This document shows, piece by piece, positions 9,103 to 16,371 of a stretch of 64,000 bases of DNA. Location: the NCBI RefSeq assembly GCF_024105665.1, contig NZ_JAAAMK010000008.1:1-64000 (forward strand), written 5' to 3'. The notes below the pieces were generated by a model. The model was not told the origin of the DNA, did not search any database, and saw only the letters and a program-made list of their open reading frames with translations. How positions within the stretch are numbered: position 1 is the first letter of the stretch; every line of letters starts with the position of its first letter. The position numbers and the translations under genes are program-made. Source of the DNA: Aliihoeflea aestuarii. Lineage in GTDB: Bacteria; Pseudomonadota; Alphaproteobacteria; Rhizobiales; Rhizobiaceae.

Positions 9103-9112
9103 AACTACTACC

Positions 9113-9436
9113 ATGGCCACCACGATCGCAAACCTCACCGCCAAGGCCGACGGCTCGATGGAAGGCGTGTTCGCCACGCTGCGGGTCAACGCCCCGATCA
9201 CCTTGATCCCGAACAACACCAAGTCCCGCGAGGACGCCCCGGACTACCGCATCGTCAACAAGCGCACGGGCTTCGAGATCGGAGCCGGCTGGCACCGCAT
9301 CTCCCAGCGTTCGGGCGAGGAATACCTCTCGGTCAAGCTCGAGGCTCCCGAGATCGGCGTGATCTTCGGCAACCTCGCTCCCGCCCCCGGCGGCGACGAG
9401 ACGAAGAAGGTCATCCTCTGGAACAACCCGCAGTGA
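9113..9436 (+). CDS. DUF736 family protein
   Basis: 107 residues, intact. Matches DUF736 by its start (MATTIANLTAKADGSMEGVF), the ATLRVNAPITLIPN segment and the ending VILWNNPQ. DUF736 proteins are small soluble proteins repeatedly found on rhizobial plasmids and integrative elements; no biochemical role is established. ATG 9113 has AAGGAG 10 bp upstream, inside a hairpin. The gene is followed by a strong GC hairpin. Confidence 0.9.
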   Translation: MATTIANLTAKADGSMEGVFATLRVNAPITLIPNNTKSREDAPDYRIVNKRTGFEIGAGWHRISQRSGEEYLSVKLEAPEIGVIFGNLAPAPGGDETKKVILWNNPQ

Positions 9437-9443
9437 GCCGCAA

Positions 9444-9471
9444 CGGGCCGGCCCCACAAGGGGCCGGCCCG
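9444..9471 (+). terminator. Perfect GC-rich hairpin after DUF736
   Basis: CGGGCCGGCCCC / GGGGCCGGCCCG, 12 bp with loop ACAA, starting 7 bp after the stop codon. No T run follows, so it may act as an attenuator or an mRNA 3' end stabiliser rather than a full terminator. Confidence 0.5.
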
Positions 9472-9499
9472 TTCCGCTCCACAAGAACAGGAGGCTTCC

Positions 9500-9823
9500 A
9501 TGAGCCGCTACACCGTTACCGTCACGAGCGGAGGCCGCTCAGATCCCGACGCCGTCATCGGCTACGATCCGCCGCTTCGCACCTTCTTCCTGCAGGCGTT
9601 TCCGCACCAAGTCACCGATGACCCTGCGCTCTGGCTCGGCACTTTCGATTACGAGTTCGAGACGCTGGATGGGCTCCATCATGCGGCGCTAGCCGAAGGC
9701 TACCGCTTCACACTATCCGAGAGTGTCGCGGTGCAGCTTGCCGACGACAAGGCCAGAGATGCCGACAGGCCGCCGCACGACGGTCCTCTCTCCGCCCTCC
9801 TGCGACATCCGCAGACGAAATAG
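9500..9823 (+). CDS. Hypothetical protein (107 aa)
   Basis: Strong AGGAGG upstream of ATG 9500. Acidic, soluble; the central segment PLRTFFLQAFPHQVTDDPALWLG followed by FDYEFETLDGLHHAALAEGY looks like a compact mixed fold. I do not assign a family. It sits 63 bp after DUF736, with a hairpin between, so expression may be partly coupled. Its 3' end is followed by the left arm of a terminator now interrupted by the IS21 element. Confidence 0.7.
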   Translation: MSRYTVTVTSGGRSDPDAVIGYDPPLRTFFLQAFPHQVTDDPALWLGTFDYEFETLDGLHHAALAEGYRFTLSESVAVQLADDKARDADRPPHDGPLSALLRHPQTK

Positions 9824-9838
9824 TCGCCTCAACCGAAA

Positions 9839-9867
9839 GGCCCGCGCTGGGTGACGATCCGGCGCGG
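9839..9867 (+). terminator. Terminator split by IS21 insertion (left part)
   Basis: The left arm GGCCCGCGC (9839-9847) pairs perfectly with GCGCGGGCC at 12466-12474, on the far side of the element, which is followed by ACTTTTTTTG. With the IS and one copy of the 6-bp duplication removed, this forms a 9-bp stem, 14-nt loop and T7 tail, placed between two convergent genes. Confidence 0.7.
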
Positions 9868-10041
9868 TGCTGATTCCGACGCATGTCGCCCCCTTGTTCC
9901 GAAATGATCTCGCCCCCCTGTTCCGAGAATTAGTCGCCCCCTGATACCGAGATGATGCCGCCCCCTATTTCGGGGCGGTGGGCAGGGTCTGCTGGTGCGT
10001 TCAGGTTCGCTTCTTTTGGCTTGTCCGGAGGAGGGAACCAG

Positions 10042-11589
10042 ATGCCGGCGGAGAGAGTGACCATGCGGCGTGTCCGCGAGATTTTGCGATACCGATTTGA
10101 AGATGGTCTTGGCCACAAGGCGATCTCGTACCGAGTGGGGGCCGCGCCTTCGACGGTGCGCGAGACGCTGCGACGCGCCGAGGCTGCCGAGCTGACCTGG
10201 CCGTTGGGCGATGAGATCACCGATGCGGTTCTGGAAGCCGCGCTTTACAGGGCCGCGGGCACGAAGACGGGCCACCGTCGCAGCGTCGAACCCGACTGGG
10301 CCTATGTCCATCGCGAGCTCAAGCGCAAATACGTGACGCTGCAGATCCTTTGGGACGAATATATCGCGCGTCACCGGGATGGCTATCGCTACAGCCGCTT
10401 CTGCGACCTTTACCGGGGCTGGGCGGCAAGCCTGCCGGTGACGATGCGGCAGAACCATGCCGCCGGCGACAAGCTGTTCGTCGATTATGCGGGCGACACG
10501 GTGACGGTGGTCGTCGACCGGCTCACGGGCAAGACCCGGCAAGCGCATCTCTTTGTCGCGGTGCTCGGCGCGTCGAGCCTGTCCTATGCGGAGGCGCGCT
10601 GGAGCGAGACGCTAGCGGACTGGATCGGCTGCCATGTGCATGCGCTGGAGGCGTTTGGCGGCGCGCCGGCGCTGTTCGTTCCCGACAATGCGAAGGTCGC
10701 GGTGATCAAGGCCTGCCGCTACGATCCGCAGGTCAACCGCAGCTACGCCGCGATGGCGGCGCATTATGACAGCGCGGTGTTGCCGACCCGGCCGCGGCGG
10801 CCACGCGACAAGGCGAAGGTTGAGGCGGCGGTGCTGATTGTCGAGCGCTGGCTCCTCGGCCGGCTGCGCCACCGCGTCTTTTACAGCCTGGCCGACGTCA
10901 ATGCCGCGATCAGCGAATTGCTCGCCGATCTGAACGAGCGCCGGATATTGCGCCGGGTCGGCCGCACGCGGCGTCAGCTGTTCGAAGAGATCGATCGACC
11001 GGCGCTGCGCCCGCTGCCGGCCGAACGCTACGTATTCGCCGAATGGCGGTTGCGCCGTGCCGGTCTCGATTATCATGTCGAGATGGAGCGCCATTATTAC
11101 TCGGTGCCTTACCGCTTCGCGCGCGAGCAGGTCGAGGCGCGGATTACCGCAAACACGATCGAACTGTTCCGCAAGGGCGAGCGGATCGCCGCCCATATGC
11201 GATCGAGCGGCAACGGCCGGCATACGACGGTCCCGGAGCACATGCCATCCTCGCACCGGCGCTTCGCCGACTGGACGATCGAGCGGATCAACCGCGAGGC
11301 CTCCGCGATCGGCCCGAACGCGGCGCTGCTGTGCGAACGCATTCTCGCCGACCGTCCGCATCCCGAGCAGGGATTCCGCGCCTGCCTGGGCATCATCCGC
11401 CTGGTCAAGGGCTTCGGCCGGGAGCGGGTCAACGCGGCCTGCGGCCGTGCGCTCGAGATCGGCGCTCGGACCTACGGCTCCGTCAGATCGATCCTCGACA
11501 ACTGCCTCGACCAGGCGTCGGCGCCGCGGCCGGCATCACGAGATCCCATCGACCATCCGAACATCCGCGGCTCACGTTATTACCACTGA
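10042..11589 (+). CDS. istA: IS21-family transposase IstA
   Basis: 515 residues from ATG 10042, with GGAGGAGG upstream. N-terminal HTH (VREILRYRFEDGLGHKAISY...), then an integrase core: first Asp in KLFVDYAGDT (about residue 155), second Asp in LFVPDNAKVAV (about 217) and the Glu in KAKVEAAVL (about 262). C-terminal beta-rich domain begins around RRAGLDYHVEMERHYYSVPY. Catalyses strand cutting and joining together with IstB. The stop is 11 bp before istB. Confidence 0.93.
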   Translation: MPAERVTMRRVREILRYRFEDGLGHKAISYRVGAAPSTVRETLRRAEAAELTWPLGDEITDAVLEAALYRAAGTKTGHRRSVEPDWAYVHRELKRKYVTLQILWDEYIARHRDGYRYSRFCDLYRGWAASLPVTMRQNHAAGDKLFVDYAGDTVTVVVDRLTGKTRQAHLFVAVLGASSLSYAEARWSETLADWIGCHVHALEAFGGAPALFVPDNAKVAVIKACRYDPQVNRSYAAMAAHYDSAVLPTRPRRPRDKAKVEAAVLIVERWLLGRLRHRVFYSLADVNAAISELLADLNERRILRRVGRTRRQLFEEIDRPALRPLPAERYVFAEWRLRRAGLDYHVEMERHYYSVPYRFAREQVEARITANTIELFRKGERIAAHMRSSGNGRHTTVPEHMPSSHRRFADWTIERINREASAIGPNAALLCERILADRPHPEQGFRACLGIIRLVKGFGRERVNAACGRALEIGARTYGSVRSILDNCLDQASAPRPASRDPIDHPNIRGSRYYH

Positions 11590-11600
11590 AGGAGAAAGAC

Positions 11601-12338
11601 ATGCTTGCGCATCCCACCCTCGACCGCCTGCACGCCATGGGCCTGACCGGCATGGCCAAGGCATTCGACGAACTCGCCGCCAATGCCGAGGCCGAACCGC
11701 TGTCCCATGCCGAGTGGCTCGGCCTGCTGCTCGAACGAGAGTGGACCTGGCGCCATGATCGAAAGCTCGCCGCGCGCCTCCGCTTCGCCAAGCTCCGGCA
11801 TCAGGCGGCGCCCGAGGATATCGACTATCGCAGCGAGCGCGGGCTCGACCGAGCGCTGTTCTTCAAGCTCGTCACCGGCGACTGGATCGACGCCCATGAC
11901 AATTTAGCCATCTGCGGGCCGGCCGGCGTCGGCAAAAGTTGGCTCGCCTGCGCCTTGGGTCACAAAGCCTGCCGCGATGACCGATCGGTTCTCTATCAGC
12001 GCGTTCCAAGACTGTTCGCCAATCTGGCGCTGGCCCGAGGCGATGGACGCTATGTGCGCCTGCAACGCACGCTCGGCAATGTCCAGTTGCTGATCCTCGA
12101 CGATTGGGGTCTTGAGCCGCTCGACGATCAGGCACGCCATGATCTCCTCGAAATCCTCGAAGATCGATACGGGCGGCGGTCGACCCTCATCACCAGCCAG
12201 TTGCCTGTATCAGCATGGCATGACGTGATCGGAAATCCGACCTACGCCGCCGCCATCCTCGACAGGCTTGTGCACAACGCCCATCGCATCGATCTGACGG
12301 GCGAGAGCATGCGCCGAAACCAGCAGCGGAAAGCTTGA
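11601..12338 (+). CDS. istB: IS21-family helper ATPase IstB
   Basis: 245 residues from ATG 11601, preceded by AAGGAG. AAA+ ATPase with Walker A GPAGVGKS (about 113) and Walker B LLILDDWG (about 174), and the usual C-terminal segment ending in DRLVHNAHRIDLTGESMRR. IstB assembles on DNA with ATP and directs IstA to the target. Intact and full length. Confidence 0.94.
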   Translation: MLAHPTLDRLHAMGLTGMAKAFDELAANAEAEPLSHAEWLGLLLEREWTWRHDRKLAARLRFAKLRHQAAPEDIDYRSERGLDRALFFKLVTGDWIDAHDNLAICGPAGVGKSWLACALGHKACRDDRSVLYQRVPRLFANLALARGDGRYVRLQRTLGNVQLLILDDWGLEPLDDQARHDLLEILEDRYGRRSTLITSQLPVSAWHDVIGNPTYAAAILDRLVHNAHRIDLTGESMRRNQQRKA

Positions 12339-12507
12339 CACGGAAGGTGACCGAAACGACAACAATCATAGCCAGCAAGACCCCGGCCCAACGGGGGCGA
12401 CATCAAGTCGGAATCCGGGGGCGGCATCATCTCAGAATGAAGGGGCGGCTTCGTCGGAATCGGCAGCGCGGGCCACTTTTTTTGCCCGGTCGTCATGATG
12501 ATCCTTC

Positions 12508-12759
12508 TCACCTATCTCCAGGCGCGTCACGGTAGCCGCGTCGCCTCTTGGCTCGTTCCAATGCAAGGCGTGCGACTTTCGCATCCTCCGCGCTAGCGTA
12601 GAGGTCAATGCGCATACGGCTTGGCCGGCCGATCCTTCCCCACTCCCGCACGAGACAGATATCGCCGAACAGGCTCGGGGTCGCCGACAGGCGATAGAAC
12701 CGTGCCATGTTGCACGCAGGATCGATGCGGTGGAGATGGATCGCGTCTTCGGTTTGCAT
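12508..12759 (-). CDS. WGR-domain protein
   Basis: 83 residues if started at ATG 12759 (MQTEDAIHLHRIDPACNMAR); a start 36 bp further upstream is possible. It contains the WGR core: FYRLSATPSLFGDICLVREWGRIGRPSRM. WGR domains bind nucleic acid, as in PARP proteins; stand-alone versions like this are common in rhizobia. It ends 43 bp from the IS21 right end and is intact. Its transcription would run into the split terminator, facing the 9500-9823 gene in the pre-insertion state. Confidence 0.75.
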   Translation of the reverse strand: MQTEDAIHLHRIDPACNMARFYRLSATPSLFGDICLVREWGRIGRPSRMRIDLYASAEDAKVARLALERAKRRRGYRDAPGDR

Positions 12760-13285
12760 AACGTGATCGTTGCGTCTGGGATCAACGCCGTCCAACGAGT
12801 TCTATGAATCGGTCCGGCCTCATCGATTCAGGATGTTGATGCATCCGTTGAGGTGCGGTGGCCGGGCGAGCCGACCTGCGGCCGACCGGGCTCTATTCGC
12901 TTCGCTCGCGCGCCGCTCACGGAGCCCGCTGAAGCGGTCTCCGCCTTCGGTAACGATCCCCTCTCGCAGGGCATCCGGGACCGGATCGACCGCCCCCGAT
13001 GCCACGAGGGGCAACCTCTCGCGCACCCCGCCGGCTGATCGCCGCATATGGGCGCATCCCCGATCGGGGATGCGGGTCTCTATCTCTCTGACATCCCAGT
13101 CTACTGGCCGCTCCCATCGCCTCAAGGACGCGCGGTCCCGCCAATTTTCAGCCGTCCACCTGGCGGGCGCCGTCAGAAAATCGGGACCCCCACGCGCCGC
13201 CTCTGGCGGTCGCTGCGCGATCCTTGACCCGATGCTCGACTTGCCCGTCGCCGGCCTCCGTCATCAAGATGAAGGAGACCATGAC
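12760..13285. other. Intergenic stretch with a repeat copy
   Basis: 526 bp between the divergent WGR gene and the 186-aa gene. It contains repeat copy B (12875-12960). No supported gene; the open frame that continues upstream of 13286 is rich in R/S/P and lacks a ribosome site before 13270. Confidence 0.6.
12875..12960 (+). repeat. Intergenic repeat, copy B
   Basis: Diverged copy of 7718-7800 (see that entry), on the same strand, including CCTGCGGCCG at the start and AACGATCCC at the end. Confidence 0.55.
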
Positions 13286-13846
13286 ATGGCACACAACACT
13301 CTCATGCTTTTCGCGCAACTCTCGGGCTTGTGGATCCGCGTTCTGGCCAGTCGTCTCGGGTGCGATACCGAACTCGCCCGCACTGTGCACGACACCGTCG
13401 CTGCGAAGCTTGCGAGAATGATCGACGCGCAGCGCAAGATCCTCGCGGCCGACCGGACCCTTGTTGCAGCGCGCGGCACATCGGACGAAGAGGACGCCTT
13501 CTACGACCTTCACCACTACCAGATGGCCTACTATGAAACGTGGCTGATTGAGCCGGTCGCGCTTCTCGACGACTATCTGGTCGACGATCTCACGCACGAA
13601 TATTTCAATTTCTACACCGGTGAATGGCATCACCGCGACTCAGAAATCCCAATCGCGGTGCCGGTTCCGGCCGGTAAGCTCTGCGGCCTCAGTAGGATCA
13701 TCGCCGAAATCGAGGACGTCAGCGGCGCGAGGTTCAGCGTCGAGAATGTCTACTACAGCGAGGCCGAAGCCGAGGCGGCGTGGTGGGCAAGCACAGGGGC
13801 CAACCCGGACGAGGTGCTCGCAATGACCGAAGCTAACCACCCATGA
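13286..13846 (+). CDS. Hypothetical protein (186 aa)
   Basis: ATG 13286 follows GAAGGAG. The sequence begins MAHNTLMLFAQLSGLWIRVL and is acidic and helical, with a YYETWLIEPVALLDDYLVDDL segment and an aromatic stretch (EYFNFYTGEWHHRDS). No signal peptide or clear membrane helix. No family recognised. A strong terminator follows it, so it is probably a single-gene transcript. Confidence 0.65.
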   Translation: MAHNTLMLFAQLSGLWIRVLASRLGCDTELARTVHDTVAAKLARMIDAQRKILAADRTLVAARGTSDEEDAFYDLHHYQMAYYETWLIEPVALLDDYLVDDLTHEYFNFYTGEWHHRDSEIPIAVPVPAGKLCGLSRIIAEIEDVSGARFSVENVYYSEAEAEAAWWASTGANPDEVLAMTEANHP

Positions 13847-13853
13847 GACCGGC

Positions 13854-13882
13854 GATCGAGGCGGCGAAAAGCCGCCTCGATC
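13854..13882 (+). terminator. Strong intrinsic terminator
   Basis: 12-bp perfect stem GATCGAGGCGGC / GCCGCCTCGATC with loop GAAAA, followed by TTCTGTTT, 7 bp after the stop of the 186-aa gene. Confidence 0.75.
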
Positions 13883-13964
13883 TTCTGTTTATCACGGCGC
13901 GGCGGGCTCACCGTGTCGACGCCGCCTATCGGTCGATAGTACCGTTCCTGTCTATCGTGCCCAG

Positions 13965-14468
13965 TCAGCCCCGACGTTTCGGGTCTGTCGGCTTGGTCGC
14001 GTTGTCCGTCCCGCTGTCCGGCGACAGTTCCTCGACCAGCATGAGAAGGTTCTGTGCCGTCGCAGCCGGCAGGTCCAGCATTCGCATCACGAGCTTGAAC
14101 CTGACCTCCGCCTCCTGCTCGGTCTCGCCGAAGAACTGCGGAGCCGCCGCGTAGATCGCTTCGATTGGTGAGAAATCGAGCAGTTCGGCCAGATGCAGTA
14201 GCCGTGTTACTCGTAACTTGGCTCCAGCCCGCTCATGCCGGGCGTAAATTTCGTGATGCAGGCCGACCATGATGCCGACCTGCTCGCGGTTCAGATTTTG
14301 CGCATCGCGCCGCTCCCGCAGGAAGCGGCTCAGTTCCTCCTCGATTTCGAGGAGACCGCGAATGCCGTCAAATCCCGGCTTGCGCCAGATCGGCTTTCCA
14401 GCCTCGGAATCCTCCGTTTCGACAAGGCCATGCCTGTCGATGTAAGTCTGTACGTCCTTGATTGCCAT
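13965..14468 (-). CDS. XRE-type helix-turn-helix regulator
   Basis: 167 residues from ATG 14468 (MAIKDVQTYIDRHGLVETED). The central part (about residues 45-105) reads as a Cro/CI HTH: SRFLRERRDAQNLNREQVGIMVG followed by ARHERAGAKLRVTRLLHLAELLDFSP. The C-terminal part FKLVMRMLDLPAATAQNLLMLVEEL suggests an oligomerisation helix. Likely a transcription regulator of nearby transfer or partition genes; targets unknown. Terminates close to and facing the terminator of the 186-aa gene. Confidence 0.8.
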   Translation of the reverse strand: MAIKDVQTYIDRHGLVETEDSEAGKPIWRKPGFDGIRGLLEIEEELSRFLRERRDAQNLNREQVGIMVGLHHEIYARHERAGAKLRVTRLLHLAELLDFSPIEAIYAAAPQFFGETEQEAEVRFKLVMRMLDLPAATAQNLLMLVEELSPDSGTDNATKPTDPKRRG

Positions 14469-14643
14469 TGTCTGGCTCGCTCGAATCCGCTCGCTGCCCC
14501 AACCCCGCCAAAAGAGACGGGAAAATCCCCAATTTGGCTCCAAACCCCAAAAATCGGAGCCAAAACGATAGTATTCCTAGCAGGGATTCGGACACGACAT
14601 CAACTCGACTCTCGGCGTAGCTCGGTGCAGACCACACTTCCCG

Positions 14644-15000
14644 TCAAAATCCGTTCGCGTCCAGATACTGTCGAATGGCCTTCTCCATAAGGGCCTGCAT
14701 GGACGTTTCCAGGTTGAAGGAGGCCAGCTTGAGCCGGCGCTTCGTGTCGCGATCCAGATTGACATTCACGAAGTGGCTCGCCCCTTTCATCCGCGCCCGT
14801 TTCATCTGCCGCAGCGCCTTGCTCGCTTCGCTGGACGTCTCGCCCTTCTCGCGTTCTACTTCTGTCACAGCGTCCGGCATGGCCCTCGTCGCGGCCGTAC
14901 CCTCGTTCTGCGCGCGCCCGGGGTGAGAGGGAGCCGCCGGACGCTGCCGGCGTGGCGCGGTGACGAATTCGTCCAGCGACAGGCTTTCCTTCCCGCTCAT
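14644..15000 (-). CDS. Ribbon-helix-helix partner of ParA
   Basis: 118 residues. Starts at ATG 15000, overlapping the parA stop by 4 bp (ATGA). The N-terminal half is flexible and basic; the C-terminal 40 residues (FVNVNLDRDTKRRLKLASFN...MQALMEKAIRQYLDANG) fit a ribbon-helix-helix DNA-binding fold. In many plasmids a small RHH protein is the centromere-binding partner of a ParA ATPase; the tight coupling suggests the same here. Confidence 0.75.
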   Translation of the reverse strand: MSGKESLSLDEFVTAPRRQRPAAPSHPGRAQNEGTAATRAMPDAVTEVEREKGETSSEASKALRQMKRARMKGASHFVNVNLDRDTKRRLKLASFNLETSMQALMEKAIRQYLDANGF

Positions 15001-15698
15001 GCTGCCCGTCCCGTCGCCGCCTCGTTCATGAGCATTTCGTCGACCTCCGCGACCAGCGCCTGCGTTTCCCGCCGCGCCTTGGCGATCGCCTCCGTCACCT
15101 CCAGCATCTGAAGCGTGCCGATGCCGTTGTGGATGTCCTTGTAGACATTGCGCTCGAACACCTCGGTGCGGAACAGATAGGTTCCGACCTTGTCCTCGAT
15201 GATCGGCCTGATCTTTCGGTACAGTTCCGTGTGCCGGACCGTCACGGTGATCCGGGTCCGCAGGACGCCATGGCGGCAAGTCCTGCCCAGCGCTTCGTTT
15301 ACGCGCAGCACATTCTCGAAACTGTCGATGGCACCGAGCACTTCGCGTTTTGACGGCTGGATCGGCGAGATCACCAGGTCGGCCGCCGCGATCACCGGGT
15401 CCACGATCGACGTGTCCTCGCCGGGCGTGTCGATCAGCACGTGATCGAATACACTGTTGTTGTCTTCCATCCAGCGCTCCAATCCTCTTGCCGTCTTGTG
15501 GCTGTAGACTTCGATGCCCTCGGGCTGAGCGTCCTTCTCCTGACAGTCCGTCCACCACTTCATGAGGTTGTTCCGGGCGTCCATGTCGATCATGGCGACA
15601 CGTCCGCCGCGCAGGGCATATTCGCCGGCGATGTTCATCAGCGCGGTCGTCTTGCCCGCGCCTCCCTTGCCATTGATGGCGGCGATCACGACGGTCAT
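14997..15698 (-). CDS. parA: ParA-family partition ATPase
   Basis: 233 residues from ATG 15698, with GGGGAGA upstream. Deviant Walker A motif NGKGGAGKTT (about 9-18), MIDMDARNN (A' box), and DHVLIDTPGEDT (Walker B). No N-terminal HTH, so it is the short ParA type. Together with the downstream RHH gene it forms a second partition cassette, separate from RepAB at 41.8-44.0 kb. It may position the plasmid or the transfer machinery, since it is divergent from the mobilisation genes. Confidence 0.87.
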   Translation of the reverse strand: MTVVIAAINGKGGAGKTTALMNIAGEYALRGGRVAMIDMDARNNLMKWWTDCQEKDAQPEGIEVYSHKTARGLERWMEDNNSVFDHVLIDTPGEDTSIVDPVIAAADLVISPIQPSKREVLGAIDSFENVLRVNEALGRTCRHGVLRTRITVTVRHTELYRKIRPIIEDKVGTYLFRTEVFERNVYKDIHNGIGTLQMLEVTEAIAKARRETQALVAEVDEMLMNEAATGRAA

Positions 15699-15715
15699 CG
15701 ACTTATCTCCCCTAG

Positions 15716-15870
15716 AAAATGTGTTTCTACTCACACACGAATCCATGTTCGTGTGGGCGTGGATTCACATCGATATAGAAACACACGAACATGGAAAAAC
15801 ACAATCATATTGATATGGAAAAAAGCATATCAAGCGTCAATATAGGAAAAATCTCTGCCATTTGTGTTGG
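15716..15870. promoter_or_regulatory. Repeat-rich divergent region: partition site and possible oriT
   Basis: AT-rich, unlike its surroundings. CACACGAA / TTCGTGTG (15735-15756) is a perfect 8-bp inverted repeat around TCCATG, and CACACGAACATGG recurs just downstream; further blocks CATATTGATATGG and CATATCAAGCGTC follow. Lying between parA and the MobC-like/relaxase pair, it may be the ParA/RHH centromere-operator and could contain the nick site. Function is inferred from position and symmetry. Confidence 0.5.
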
Positions 15871-15975
15871 CAGGATACGGAAAAATGTGATACATTTTTC
15901 CTGACGATCGAGGGACAGGCCCTCGATCCGCGGCCTGCGGCCGCAACCACCACACGATCAGAGGTATGGCTGGCG

Positions 15976-16371
15976 ATGGTTCGCAGCATTTCCGAAGCGT
16001 CGAAACGGAAGGACAGGGTCGCGCATGTCCGCTTCTCGCCGGCCGAGTTCGATGCGCTGGAGGCGGCCGCGAGCGCCGCCGGGATGACCGTTTCCGCCTT
16101 TGTCCGGTCGCTGTCGATGGAGGGCGCCGGCGTGCGGCCGTTTCTCGGGGACGAGGATCGCATGGTGCTCGGCCTGCTCGCCGACGGCATGCGGGCGATC
16201 GGCGGCAACCTCAATCAGATTGCCAGAGCCATCAACACCGGCAGAGTCCCGACTGACGGCGACGTCACAGGCAGCATCAAGGATGCGCACAGCGTTGCGA
16301 CCACGCTCGCTGCCGAACTCGCCGAGATGACACGGCGGTCCGCTGCAGCCCGACGCGGGGAGGGCGCCTGA
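15976..16371 (+). CDS. MobC-like relaxosome accessory protein
   Basis: 131 residues from ATG 15976; an in-frame TTG at 15862 would add 38 residues that do not look conserved. Starts with an RHH-like segment (VAHVRFSPAEFDALEAAASAAGMTVSAFVRSL) and has the mobilisation-protein hallmark GGNLNQIARAINTG (about residues 75-88). Such proteins bind oriT and help the relaxase open the strand. The stop overlaps the relaxase start (TGATG). Confidence 0.85.
   Translation: MVRSISEASKRKDRVAHVRFSPAEFDALEAAASAAGMTVSAFVRSLSMEGAGVRPFLGDEDRMVLGLLADGMRAIGGNLNQIARAINTGRVPTDGDVTGSIKDAHSVATTLAAELAEMTRRSAAARRGEGA

Larger units (their letters stand above)
8400..9112. other. Long non-coding region upstream of DUF736
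   Basis: 713 bp with no convincing gene; the longer open frames on both strands are arginine/proline-rich and lack ribosome sites. The right part holds a long imperfect inverted repeat (8907-9032) and a hairpin covering the ribosome site of the next gene (9061-9100). Confidence 0.6.
9868..12465 (+). mobile_element. Complete IS21-family insertion sequence
   Basis: 2598 bp. Ends read TGCTGATTCCGACG (left) and, on the other strand, TGCCGATTCCGACG (right): TG...CA termini. Further inside, each end has repeated TCGCCCCC / GCCGCCCC-type blocks spaced by about 20-25 bp (9886-9975 and 12390-12450), the multiple transposase-binding sites expected for IS21. A 6-bp target duplication GCGCGG flanks the element (9862-9867 and 12466-12471). 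It carries istA and istB, both intact, so it may be active. Confidence 0.92.

Noticed and set aside
8440-9222. 260-aa minus-strand frame over the gap before DUF736
   Set aside because: Composition is that of non-coding GC-rich DNA and it would run through the palindrome and the DUF736 start.
15862-15975. TTG start for the MobC-like gene
   Set aside because: Adds 38 residues that overlap the repeat-rich region and do not resemble the family; ATG 15976 gives the usual length.
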